64,000 nt of DNA from Auricularia sp. M13 (lineage: Eukaryota; Basidiomycota; Agaricomycetes; Auriculariales; Auriculariaceae): assembly GCA_037042915.1 (NCBI GenBank), contig CM073202.1, positions 1,116,001-1,180,000 of the forward strand, written 5' to 3'. The translations under genes were made by a program, and so were the position numbers. A model generated the notes under the pieces. It was not told where the DNA came from. It saw only the letters and a program-made list of their open reading frames with translations, and did not search any database. Shown piece by piece: positions 11,603 through 21,934 of the stretch. Position 1 is the stretch's first letter. Each line of letters starts with the position of its first letter.

Positions 11603-14258
11603 ATGCTTGGAAATGGAATGCGCCATGCTGCGACGCGCGCGCTCAGCACGAGCTCTACGAGCCCCGCTGCTCCACAACGCGCACGACGATGGCCGCGACG
11701 GCTCGGCCGCTTCGCTCTCGGTGTGGCCGTCGTCGGCGGCGCTGGATACGCGTTCGACCGCCAGTTCCAAGCTTCGGCTTTGACGTGCGTCCGTCGCCAA
11801 TGCTCGTGTGCGCGCACTCACCGGCGTGCGTTCGCAGACGGTCGTTACGAACATTGTCGTATGGGTGAGCTCTCCCGCTCCATCTTGTTCTAGCAGGTCA
11901 TTGAGCTGGTTTACGCGCAGCCTATTGGCATCGATAGACTGTGCGTGATCCTTGGACGCCGGCGCTTGACGCAGTCCCCCTAAATGTGCGCCCAGATAAA
12001 CTCAACTTCAATAAGGACAATGCAGAAGGCATAGAAAAGCTGCACGAGCGCAACGCTGAACGTCTTTACTACTGCATAAGTAAAAACGGGTACGTCTGCG
12101 TGTCTGCGAGCGCTTGGTTCATTGGCTGACAACGCGAGCGCTGTTGCAGTGGTCTCTATATCAAAGTATGTTAAAGGTCGGACGAAGGCTTGTGCGTGTC
12201 TGAATGCAGCGCAGTTAGGTCAGGCGATTGGGTTGCAGTCGGCAGTTCTGCCTGGGCCTTGTGAGCATTATCCTAGCGCAGTGGGCTCGGTGATCTAATA
12301 ACGCCCTGCAGTTCGTCAAGCATTTGCGGGAATTTTCGATAGAGCGCCGACAGTACCATACGCTGAGGTCAGGCAGGTGAGCATCGTGAAAGTAGCGCTG
12401 TGTGTGCTAAGCACTGACATCGTCCATAGACATTTTTGAAGGAGTTTGGCCGCCCACCGGAGGAGCTCTTCGACAGCTTTGACCCGGTGCCAGTAGCGTC
12501 TGCCAGCATCGCGCAGGTGCACCGAGCAGTGCTGAATGGGCAAGAGGTGGCTGTCAAAGTGCAGAAGGCTGCCATCGCACAACAGGTCGATCCCTCCAGA
12601 TTCTACCTGGCTTATTCTGAACGATTCTTCAAACTCTAGATCCAATGGGACCTGGCGGCTTACCACCTATTGCTCAAGTTGCAAGAATGGTGGTTCGACA
12701 TGCCCATCGCCTTTATGGCTTCTTGTACGCGGAGCCTTCGAGTTACACAAGACCAGACTGTTGACTGAGCCTTCGCAGTTGTGTCGCAGCAGATCATGCA
12801 CGAAACGGACTTCATGCGCGAGGCGCGGAACGCGACTCGCGCGGCCGAAGACATCCAGAAGGACTCGTGGCTGCGCCAGCGGGTCTACGTGCCTAAGGTC
12901 TACTGGGAGCGGACGACCAAGCGCATCATGACAGCCGAATGGTGCGCGCTTTCACTGTGACCCTGCTAGTCAGCGAGGACTTAACTTGCCCAGGATCGGC
13001 AACTCCAATCGCTTAAACGACATCGACGCCATTGCGAAGCGCGGGTTCGACACGAAATACATTATGGGTGTGTTCCAGCAGCAACACGTCTTGTTGTTCC
13101 CCTTGCTGAAGGTAGACAGACACCGTCATCTCTGTCATATCTGCACAGACCTTTGTTTTCGGCTTTGTTCATTGCGATCCGCATCCGGGCAACGGTATGC
13201 TGGTGTTGCCTTCACCTCGGTGTTGTCTGACGAATACCAGTGCTCATCCGCCCACATCCATCGGACCCGCGCAGACCGCAAGTCGTGCTCATCGACCATG
13301 GACTGTACGTCGAGCTGCCCGAGAAGTTCCGCAAAGAGTACACGACGCTGTGGCGCTCGGTCTTCGTTGGCGACATTGGCGCTGTCGAGGTAAATCCTGC
13401 CACTATTCTCCCTAGGTCTCCCCCGCGCGTGCTGACTGCCTGGCCAGCGGACGGCTAAGCTGTGGGGCCTTGACCCTGGGAGCAGGGATATGGTCGCCAG
13501 CTCGATATTGTTGCGGCCGCATCGGATGAAGAACAAGGGCAGGAATGTGGGAGATGAGGAGCAGCAGTTGACGCCTCAGCAACAGAAGGAAAAACAGTAC
13601 CAGATGCACCAGTGCGTTCTATTATCTGTCTAGGGTTCAAAAAGGCTGAATGTTTTGCAGGGAGATGATGGAGCGCATGAAGACTTTCCTCCAAAACGAG
13701 GAGCTCATTCCCAAAGTTAGCACTTCACCATACTCGCGTGCCGTTGATGTCTGACGTCGGTCCAGGAATTGATGTTCATTGGTCGCTGTCAGTCCATGCT
13801 GCAGGGTAACAACCAGGCGTTGGGCAGCCCGAGCAACCGCGTCAATCTCATCGCGAAATGTACGTCCGCGTTCAGCTCTGCTTGGCGATGTGATGTAACG
13901 TGGGATGCCGTGCAGGGAGCGCCATAGGCTACCGCGACGTCGTGCCGCCCGTCTCGTCCATCTTCACGCTCGGCCCACGGCCGCTGCTCCGGACGGTCTG
14001 GGAGCTCGTCTTCTTCCGCGTGTCGCTCTCGCTGGTGGACATCGTCTTCCGCCTCACGCGCTTCTGGCAGTGGTGCCGCGGGACGTCGCGCGTCAAGGGC
14101 AGCGGCTTCGAGGACCTGCTTGACAAGCAGTTTCGTGATATGGCGAGGAGCGAGTATGGTGTCGAGCTTGACGAAGCTAGTGCGTGCTCAATCTTATTCT
14201 GGGTATCGTATGGCCATTGGCTGACCCACTTTCGTGTGTTGCAGTGTTTGAAGGATAG
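11603..14258 (+). CDS. ABC1/ADCK (UbiB-type) mitochondrial atypical kinase, MCP2/ADCK1-like
   Basis: Eighteen exons sum to 578 codons (577 aa): 11603-11784, 11838-11864, 11921-11940, 11996-12089, 12150-12165, 12215-12260, 12312-12376, 12430-12585, 12640-12724, 12779-12941, 12994-13087, 13149-13194, 13241-13389, 13448-13611, 13661-13715, 13766-13859, 13916-14179, 14245-14258. A Ser/Arg/Ala-rich presequence and a membrane segment open the protein. The UbiB features are the KxGQ motif (IKLGQ), the A-rich loop ASASIAQVH, VAVKVQ, HCDPHPGN and LIDHGL. The family supports coenzyme Q or mitochondrial lipid balance; the YKLNFN and RAPTVPY-type sequence points to the ADCK1/MCP2 branch. The donor of exon 11 is the least certain splice. 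Three exons are only 20, 16 and 14 nt. Confidence 0.88.
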
Positions 14259-15275
14259 ATGTCGATGGCTCGTTGGGATTGGATGTTATCGCTCTCTACT
14301 TTACTTGCAAGTAACGATACGTGCACGGCTGCAAAGCTTCGTAATTTATCATTATCCCTCCTCAATGCTCAACGCAGTGCACGTGCTTTCACTCGCACGA
14401 CTGTGAATCCTCCGCTTTGCTGCACTTGGAGACGAATTTCTCCCGTGCTGTCCGCGACATCGATGCATGCAAGCCTTTTCGAAACGTCTGATTTATTCAG
14501 CCGACAGCTTGACGTCGATGCCATGCCACCACAACCGTTAGACTTTGTAGTCACAAGTCCGCCAGGCCACACATGTGTCAGAGCAAGCGACGGCGGCGGC
14601 GGAGGCGCTGGCGGCGCCGACGTCACGGACCAGCCGCCAATCGCCAAGCATTGCGAATCTTGTGCAGATGATGATGATGCATTGATGATGCAGATTGCCG
14701 CGGCGACTCCGACGATCCCAAGATTATCATCATTTTTCCCGATGTTCTTTGCAGAAGCACCATGCGCATTGCGCATGCGGAAAATCCTCGCGAGTGCAGG
14801 ACAAGTCGCAGAAGGTAACTTAGGACGAACAAATATCTTACTGTAGGATTCCTGTATGCGGTCTAAATACAATGCACAAGGTGAACGGACGGCGACAAGA
14901 CCGGTTTGGTCTTTTGGAGTGAGCGAGGGAGGTGAGTTGGATGGGCAACGTCAGAGATGGAGAGAGAGAGGGAGGAGAGTCGCAGGGCAAGATGTCTGAT
15001 GTGGACGGGACGAGCAACAGCGAAAAGCGAAAACACGAGAGCGAAGAGAGGTTAGGTTAGGGATGGGATAGGTTATGTCGGCGCGCGGGTGGCTAAGTTA
15101 CTGATGTAAGAACGTGGCAAAGACGGGCAAAGAGAGGAAAGGAACGAAGGTCGAAGGAGGGGGGATCCTGAGGCACAGCACAAATACACGGTATGGATAT
15201 GCTATATGGAGAGGAGGGAGGAAAGCAACGTGGTGGGCGACGGAGGGAGTGTGGTGGTGGTGGTGGTGGTGGCGG
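14259..15275. other. Intergenic, purine-rich, with GTG microsatellite
   Basis: The stretch lies between two convergent genes. Long open frames occur on both strands near 14369-14872, but they lack recognisable domains or plausible splice structure. Around 14930-15060 the + strand is strongly purine-rich (GGGAGAGAG-type). At about 15250-15272 there is a GTG repeat tract, within the likely 3' UTR of the methyltransferase. Confidence 0.5.
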
Positions 15276-17505
15276 TCAATCGCGTTTCGTGGCGGAGAAA
15301 ATGCGCAGCGTGCGGCAGATGTCCATGTCGATGTCGGGGTCGAACGCGCCCTCCTGCTCGTACGAGCGCCAGAGCCGGATGTCCTCGCGCCACCGCCCGA
15401 ACTCGTCCTTCGCCCCGCCGCTGCCGTCCTTCGGCCGCGCGGCCTTCGCGGGCGGCTTCCAGCCGAGTGACGACACCAGCCGCTGCCCCATCCCCACGCG
15501 GTCGAGCAGGTCGCGCTCGTAGTTCGCCATGAGCGCGTCGAACTCGTGCCGGTCCGCCAGCTGCTGCGCCTGCGTCGGCCGTCTGCTGCGCCGCGGCCGC
15601 CCCTTGGGCGGCGGCAGGGCGTCCGGGGGGACGGGCGCGGCGGCGCGCTCCTTGGTGTGCTCGGACGGGTAGAGCTGCTGGAAGTGCGGCAGCAGCGCGC
15701 TGCGGCACGCGAGCACCGTCGCGAGGCCGCGCAGCAGGTGCAGCGGCGCGTCGACGGACGTCGTCTGCGGCGTGCTGACGCCTCTTCTCCGCCCAGGCGG
15801 AGGCGGGACGGCGGGCGCGGGCGGGGCGTGGTACGATGCGTCCGAGTCGTCGTCCGTCGCGTCCGAGTCGTAGTTGGGCAGCGTCGCGCGGCTGGGCCCC
15901 GGCATGGTGACGGTGATCGGCGCGGAGGACGACTCGAGGTGCTCGAACTCGGCGAGAATGTAGAGCGAGAGGATGGAGAGCGGGCTCGCGTTGATCCCGC
16001 GGGCGGCGAGCATCGCGTCCCATGTGCGCTTCAGCTTGCGGTGGTCGCGCGGGTCACGGTCGCTCAGATCGAGGGGAGATGGCTGTGTGTGTGCAGCTTC
16101 CCCGCGTGGTGTGTATTCGGGCAGGTCGGGCGCAGCGTAGGGTGGCGGTGACGATGAGCCTGACGCTCTTGGCGAGGACAAGGGCGCGTCCGCAGAATGG
16201 CTGGGAGACGCGCTCATCCGCAAGGAGAGAGGAGCACCATGGCCTGAGACAGTGCCAGAGTGGTCAGAGCCCTGACTCTGAGCTTGTGCCTGTGCAGCCG
16301 CTGCTTGCTCGAGTGGGCTAGGTTTGAGCGGACGAACGTTCGGCAGCGGGAAGATAAGGTTTTCTTCGATAATCTTTCGCAGAGATTAGCATATGCATAT
16401 GCATCAGCACGAACAGATAGTCACCTCGAACGTCCCCCCTGGTCGTAGTACCCGCGATATTTCCTGAACATTGAGGGTCAGTGTCAGTTGCGGCTAAGTC
16501 GCGATCGTGATAGCGGACGCACCCCAATCAGTCGAGGCCACTGGATGATGCGAATGATTATCATGAGGAGGCGATCCTCGTCAACTTGAGATTTGAGCGC
16601 ACCTTGTTCTCTGGGACGGCGAGGGAGACCTTTGCGATGCGGACAAAGTCGAATGACTGGTTCGGGAACGGGAGACGCTGCAGGCTGCAATCGGGCGGGT
16701 TAGCCGAACGGGGCTTCCAAATCAGGCGAATGCACGCACAAGTCGCCCTGGACCCAGCGTATGCGCTCCCTCAGGTCTGGCGGGTGCAGGATGTCGAGCG
16801 AGGGGTGCATGTCGATGTTGACGTCGAAGCCCACGAAATGCGTGAGCACCCAGGCGCTGCGGGAGCGGCGGTCAGCGGGGACGGGGCGGGCGCGCGGGCA
16901 GGAAGCGGGCGGACCGTGCGGTGTCTATAATCCAAGTTCCTGCGCCGCAGCCGACGTCGAGCACGTCGAGCGGCTCGTTCTCGAACTTGTGCAGCGTGGG
17001 GCCGCCGAGATGGGCGGTGAGAAAGAAGTGGTCGAGGATGTCACTGCGGCTGCAGTGTGAGCGCTGTGGGGCATGCGGCAAGCTTCCCGGCGACGCACAA
17101 GGTGACAAGCTCGCGGTCGTAGACGAGCGGGTAGACGGTGTCGTAGAAGAGCGCGTCGTCGAGGTCGCCGTCGCTGGCATCGGCGTCGTCGGCCTCGAGC
17201 AGCGGCTGGGCGTGGTGGGCCTTGGGGTGCTTGAAAAACGAGACGGCGGAGGCAGCGATCATGGAGCTGCGCGAGCTCGCGTTGCGCCTGAGGGTGTTGC
17301 GGGCGCGCCCCGAGACCGAGACTGGCGAGACCAGCTGGTCGGGCATTGGGAGGTATAAGAGCAAGCCGCACGACAACTTGAACAAGCGAGATCCAGGAAC
17401 CAATTCACGCGCGTGCAATTGCAATCCGCACAAAGAATCCCGGGATCCCACGCCGCCGCCGCCGCCGTCTCCGACTATCCTCGGCAACGGCTCAACGTCC
17501 GCCAT
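15276..17505 (-). CDS. SAM-dependent methyltransferase with long disordered C-terminal extension
   Basis: Seven exons sum to 632 codons (631 aa): 16915-17049, 17099-17505, 16740-16856, 16603-16684, 16523-16540, 16425-16463, 15276-16373 (listed by position; the first exon is 17099-17505). The class I methyltransferase core carries the SAM-binding motif VLDVGCGAGTW, then GFDVNIDMHP, WVQGDF, FDFVRIAKVSLAV and RVLRPGGTFEIIEENL, ending the Rossmann fold at about residue 275. The final single exon adds over 300 residues, rich in Ser/Pro/Ala with acidic and Arg patches, and ends WREDIRLWRSYEQE... then SATKRD. The substrate is unknown. The IIEENL motif is one I associate with a basidiomycete methyltransferase family. 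The long exon alone could be mistaken for a separate gene, but the frame is open across the join. Confidence 0.85.
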
Positions 17506-18738
17506 CACCGCCTAGCTCGCGTACTATCACTCTTTTTCGCGCACAGGGACCGCCCTAATCGCCCACCACGCCCGCGCGCGCGCTCACGCTCACGGCCCCG
17601 GCGCCATTCTAGCGTTCGACTCTGGCGCCCGAAAACTTCCAGCATCAGGAAGTCTGCTCGGAACTTGGCCCAGCACTGCTGCTCATGCTTCATCGCCGTC
17701 CCCGGCCCACGCACACAAGAGATCGTTCGACTTCTCGGCATGGGTCACGACAAAGAACAGGGTCGCTTTCCTTGTGAACGTTGACGCTGATCTGACTCAC
17801 TGAACTCACTCAATTGTGTTCGCGGCGGAATTCTGGAACTGTATTGCGGAGACTGCGCGTCTGCCTGCCCCGCCGAAGGCTCAGCGCTCAGCGCTCAGCC
17901 TGCACAGTGCGTCGTAACGGCAGCTCGGGGTTCTGCAACCGTTTAGGCTGTGGCAAAGCTTGAGCAGCCTCGCAACGCCGATCGAACTCAGGTCCATCTC
18001 GCCGTAGAGTCCGTCGCCAGTGCTATTCCAGTCTCCTTTTTCAGCCCTTTCCTTCCGCGGCTCAGTGCTCATCTTGGCCAGCCGGCATGACGCATCCTGA
18101 GTGGATACAACAAGCACTGGCCTCAAAGAACAACGGGAATCTCCAAGTCGCTGATGACAGGCAGCCTGGCCCTGGTCCTTGTCTTCGCAGTGCGGCCTAG
18201 CCTCCAAAGTCCAACACGCTTCTTTCCTTCTGCAACCGTCTCGCCATGCCATGGGCGGCGTGCTGTGCAAACTCTTCCATTTGGCGACGGTTCTGAGGCG
18301 TCAGGCGTCAGGGAGGAATTCCATCCCTGACGAAGCCCAGGACTTGCAACCCGGGATCCACGATTCACACTCGGTCTGTGACGCCGAGTCAGGGGCCGTT
18401 GCTTTGACTATCAGACTGAGTTTGTCTTTGTTGCACAGGAAGGACCAAGGGCTGTCAGGGACGTATTGTGCGTACTCCGTCTGCGGGCCGGGCATCTCGC
18501 ACTTCGCCTAACCGCCGAATTTCTGATCTGAAATTCTCGAATGCCTCATATCATGCTTCATGCTTTGAGAAGGGCACCTGTTGCTGGCTTTCATACTGGG
18601 GTGTGCAACTATGCGGCTTGGATAGTAAATCAACCTGTATTCCCCGGAAGTGCCGGTGGTTGACTGGATGCCGTTCACCGCAAGTTACGACTGAACTTAC
18701 ACTGCGTGCCAAGTTGCCTATTGTCGACATCATGCAAT
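17506..18738. other. Intergenic, no supported gene
   Basis: About 1.2 kb upstream of the methyltransferase. The frames present are short, mutually overlapping and without domains. The methyltransferase promoter should lie at the left end. The right end abuts an F-box relic. Confidence 0.45.
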
Positions 18739-18827
18739 GCATAATTTACTTGTCATATGGCACTGCGGGAGAGCGCAAGCGCTTGCAACTGCTGGCAGAT
18801 TCCCCATATGCGCTCTCGGTTACGCAT
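18739..18827 (-). pseudogene. Relic of the CxxC/F-box family C-terminus
   Basis: Read on the minus strand, 18753-18827 encodes MRNRERIWGICQQLQALALS, then RSAI and a stop. This matches the last 25 codons of F-box copy 2 (47728-48148 exon), with a few substitutions. The match continues into the following ACAAGTAAATTAT. Upstream of the Met codon the similarity ends abruptly: the SYARQCYLSPS sequence shared by both intact copies is absent. It is therefore a truncated duplicate, closer to copy 2 than to copy 1. It lies just downstream of the dehydrogenase gene. Confidence 0.8.
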
Positions 18828-18860
18828 GGTGACTCTCTTACGCACTAGTTATCAAGACAG

Positions 18861-20147
18861 TCATATGAAATGCGTGGAAACATCTTCGTCAAGACCATTT
18901 ACCGCCAGCCCGGTCATGTCGATGCCTAGGGCAGCTATGACGTTGCGCGCCGTAAGCTCCGCCATTTCAGTCCTGGCATGGCCCTCAGCCGACCCGAAAT
19001 GCGGGAAGAGGACGACCTTGTGTCGCAGAGCGTCGGAGAGGATCGGGTTATCCGCGGGGATGTCTAAGTTATCAGCGAGAGAGGCAAATGAGTTCCAGAT
19101 TATTGGACGCTGACAAGGCTCGTTCTCACTGGGCTCCCCCTCTATGACGTCCAAGGCCGCGCAGAAAATGCGGTCGTTCTGCAGCGCGTCCACCAGGGCC
19201 AGCGTGTCGATGACCGGTCCGCGGGAAACGTTGACCAGCACAGCGTGCCGCTTCATCTTACTGAGCACACGCGCATTGATGCTGTGCATCGTCTCGGGCA
19301 CGAGAGACGTGAGGCACAGCAGGAAGTCGCTCTGTGCCGCGAGCGTCTCGAGGTCGGGCTCATTGCGCACCTCCGTGTCCGGATATACCGCAGAGACGAC
19401 CTTGTGCAGCCGCTTGAAGTTGTCCGGTGTAAACGGCTTCGGGGAGGACGTCTTGTAGAGAATGCGCGCGGGAGCCATGGGCAGGACGCGTTCTGCGACC
19501 TTCTGCGCGATGCGCCCGAAGCCGTAGAAACCGACGGTTCGCCGTTCTACTGAGACTCCGCAAAGAGCCTGAAAGTCGGGAGCGCTGGTCAGTTAATATT
19601 GTGCGAGTTGAATCGGGACAGACGCTTTACCAAGGGATCTGTGCTTGTGGCATTATACAGTGTTGCCCATTCTCCGCGGCGTACTAGATCGACATGCTCT
19701 GCCGATCGTCGCATGGCTGTCAGCATCAACAGCACCGTGGCATTTGCTACCGCATCATCGCTCTTGTACGGCGCTGCCATTACCATCAGCACCGTTGGTC
19801 AGAGTAGCTCCATGTCGTAGACAGAAGCACTCACTATGTGCGACGGCCACGCCGCGCCTCTTACATTCATCGACGTCGATGTGATCAGTCCCGACGGAAT
19901 ACGTTGCCACAACGCGCAGCGACCCGCCGGCAGCGTCGATGTGCTCCTTGCCGAACCGGCCGACGTTCACCCAGATGACGGCGGCCTGCGCGCCGGGGAG
20001 CTGTGCTTTGAACCACTCGCGGCGCGCCTCGACCGACATCGTCTTCGCCGGCAGACACACATGCTCGATGCGCCCCGCGTCGTGCGCGGCGCGCAGAATG
20101 GCCGACGGGAACGTGTGGAAGATGTTGACAACGCGGGGAAGAGACAT
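18861..20147 (-). CDS. D-isomer-specific 2-hydroxyacid dehydrogenase (glyoxylate/hydroxypyruvate reductase-like)
   Basis: Exons 19835-20147, 19631-19773 and 18861-19568 sum to 388 codons (387 aa). The substrate domain opens the protein, and VVATYSVGTDHIDVDECKRRG leads into the NAD(P) domain. The dinucleotide-binding loop is VGFYGFGRIAQKV. The catalytic Arg is in VNVSRGPVID, the Glu in DVIEGEP and the His in LFPHFGSAEG, where the usual form is LPHIGSA. These make a complete D-2-hydroxyacid dehydrogenase that reduces 2-oxo acids such as glyoxylate or hydroxypyruvate. The exact substrate cannot be read from sequence. The loop SPKPFTPDNFKRLHKVVSA looks extended compared with bacterial relatives. 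Both intron borders restore conserved sequence. Confidence 0.88.
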
Positions 20148-20509
20148 GTCTCGTTGTCAGCGTGGGCGCTGCGGTCGGCGATTCACTCACTCTCGAGTCA
20201 GTTGCCCCATTTGGCGCGACCCAAACATTATTCCTAACGGACAGAGTGGCATCGGACGGTCCAGAGAGGTTCGTTGGCAGATTATGGTCATTCGCGGCAA
20301 CACCGCAAGATCGGATCGTCAATAAAGTACAATACCCAAGAGCAAGAGAAGAGCGAATCCACAGCACGACGACGTAGTGTACAACATAGTACAGGTGGAG
20401 AGTGCGAAAGAAAGGTGTCCACAAGGAACCCAGCATGTACAAGAATACGGAAGACTAAGCCCGGGTAGGTGCGTAGGTATGAGCGTGTATAGGTGTGTGT
20501 CGGAAGAGA
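20148..20509. other. Intergenic between dehydrogenase start and MAF1 stop
   Basis: No supported coding sequence. It should hold the dehydrogenase promoter and the MAF1 3' UTR. Confidence 0.45.
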
Positions 20510-21574
20510 TCAGATGGACACAGTGTGGCTAGTAGAAGCACGCTTGCCAAGGCCCATAGCGAGCGCACGGGCACCAGCGCCGGTTGCGCCGTTCCAGCCG
20601 ACAAAGCGCTCTGAAGCTGAGGAGGAGGCCGACGCCCACTCCGCGACGGACGGCGACTTCTTGCGCGCCCAGACGCTGATAAAGAGTATGCGCTTCATCT
20701 TCTTGTTGTGGAAGAACCAGTGCGAGCTCCAGAGCAGTGCGCCGCGCTGTTTCATCTTGCTGTTGCCGTTCCACGGGGACTTGCCGTCCTTCTCGTCAAG
20801 TGGGGACCATTTCGCGCTGTCTTGGGAAGACGACCGGCGTGGGAGCCCAGCCGACCCGGGTTCGTCCAGTTCAAAGTCGAATGGTCCCTCCTCGTCCGAC
20901 GATAACGCGTCCGATGAGTCCAAGTCCGAGTCCGAGTCTCCCGCGTGTGGGTCGTTCTCGGGATCGGGGTTGTATGAGAATACCTCGCAGTCGGCGAGTC
21001 CGATGATGTCATCTATCATCTTGAACAGGGCCGGGTGAGTGCCCGACGCCCCGGGCAGGCGCGGGAGACGGGATGAGAGCGTGGGCGACGAGGACGTCGG
21101 CATGGACGACGGGAAGAATTCGCTCGACGCTGGGGGATACGACGAGTAGCTCCTTGGTGCGACGTCGCCGACGGCGTTGGGCCTGTTGCGCAGCTGCACG
21201 AGCGTCGCGGAGAGCGCGTTGAGTACGCTCGCGCCGCTCTCCTCGCGCGTGAAGTTGTCTGGGCGCAGGTCGCTGAAGTCGTGGTCGGGGAAGCACGCGT
21301 TGAGGGTCGCAATGAGCAGGTACAGCGTCTTGCGCGACGACTGGCGGTCCATGGGCCCGAACGCCGTTATCTCCGGCTCGTTGGGCGGCGACATGGACTG
21401 CGTTTGGGCTGCGTCCTCCGCGTACGAGTGCTCGAGCGCCTTGAACAGGCGCTTCTCGTGTCGGATGGACTTGCAGCTGTATGCCTCTATGCGCGTGTGC
21501 ACCGTGCACTCCGACGAGTCATGGGTGAGCGTGCGCGAGAGGTGACTGAGCTCGGGAAAGTCGATGTACTTCAT
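20510..21574 (-). CDS. MAF1: RNA polymerase III repressor MAF1
   Basis: A single exon of 354 aa. It begins MKYIDFPELSHLSRTLTH and continues TRIEAYSCKS and EKRLFKALEHSY, the conserved MAF1 A-box region. A long linker rich in Ser/Pro/Asp follows, then an acidic Asp/Ser stretch. The conserved C-terminal block reads LWSSHWFFHNKKMKRILF. MAF1 represses RNA polymerase III when nutrients are poor and is controlled by phosphorylation, so the Ser/Pro-rich linker fits. The frame stays open 62 codons upstream to 21760, but the family start is MKYIDF, so 21574 is chosen. Confidence 0.93.
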   Translation of the reverse strand: MKYIDFPELSHLSRTLTHDSSECTVHTRIEAYSCKSIRHEKRLFKALEHSYAEDAAQTQSMSPPNEPEITAFGPMDRQSSRKTLYLLIATLNACFPDHDFSDLRPDNFTREESGASVLNALSATLVQLRNRPNAVGDVAPRSYSSYPPASSEFFPSSMPTSSSPTLSSRLPRLPGASGTHPALFKMIDDIIGLADCEVFSYNPDPENDPHAGDSDSDLDSSDALSSDEEGPFDFELDEPGSAGLPRRSSSQDSAKWSPLDEKDGKSPWNGNSKMKQRGALLWSSHWFFHNKKMKRILFISVWARKKSPSVAEWASASSSASERFVGWNGATGAGARALAMGLGKRASTSHTVSI

Positions 21575-21934
21575 GCTGCGCTTGAGACAATGGCGGGGAG
21601 GACAAGGCGCGTTGCCGGCCAGGCCCGGTACAGCCGCACATTGCCGGCTCGGCGCCAAACGCAACAATGAATCAAAAGAGACTGCCACGGCAAGTTTGCT
21701 CACAAATTCTTCGACGTCGGACCCTGCAGTCACGACACACCTGGAGGTTCTGACGGGCATGATTTATTCACCACTTCTCAGACACGTCTCAGCTCGCCAA
21801 CGAGCTCTGCCAGGCGAGGCACGTGCCAAGCTCCACCGTACCAACTCCAACGACAGCATGCATGAATTGCTAACGCAAGTACATTGAAACACGAACCCAC
21901 GCACACTTTTCCAGCCCAAATGACCGAGAAATTG
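21575..21934. other. Intergenic between MAF1 start and F-box copy 1 stop
   Basis: No supported gene. It contains the MAF1 leader and promoter and the 3' UTR of F-box copy 1. Confidence 0.45.

Noticed and set aside
14259-14872. Long open frames on both strands
   Set aside because: Each overlaps the other, has no domain or codon pattern like its neighbours, and neither joins sensibly to flanking exons.
15546-16151. Plus-strand frame opposite the methyltransferase tail
   Set aside because: Arg-rich antisense shadow of a GC-rich exon.
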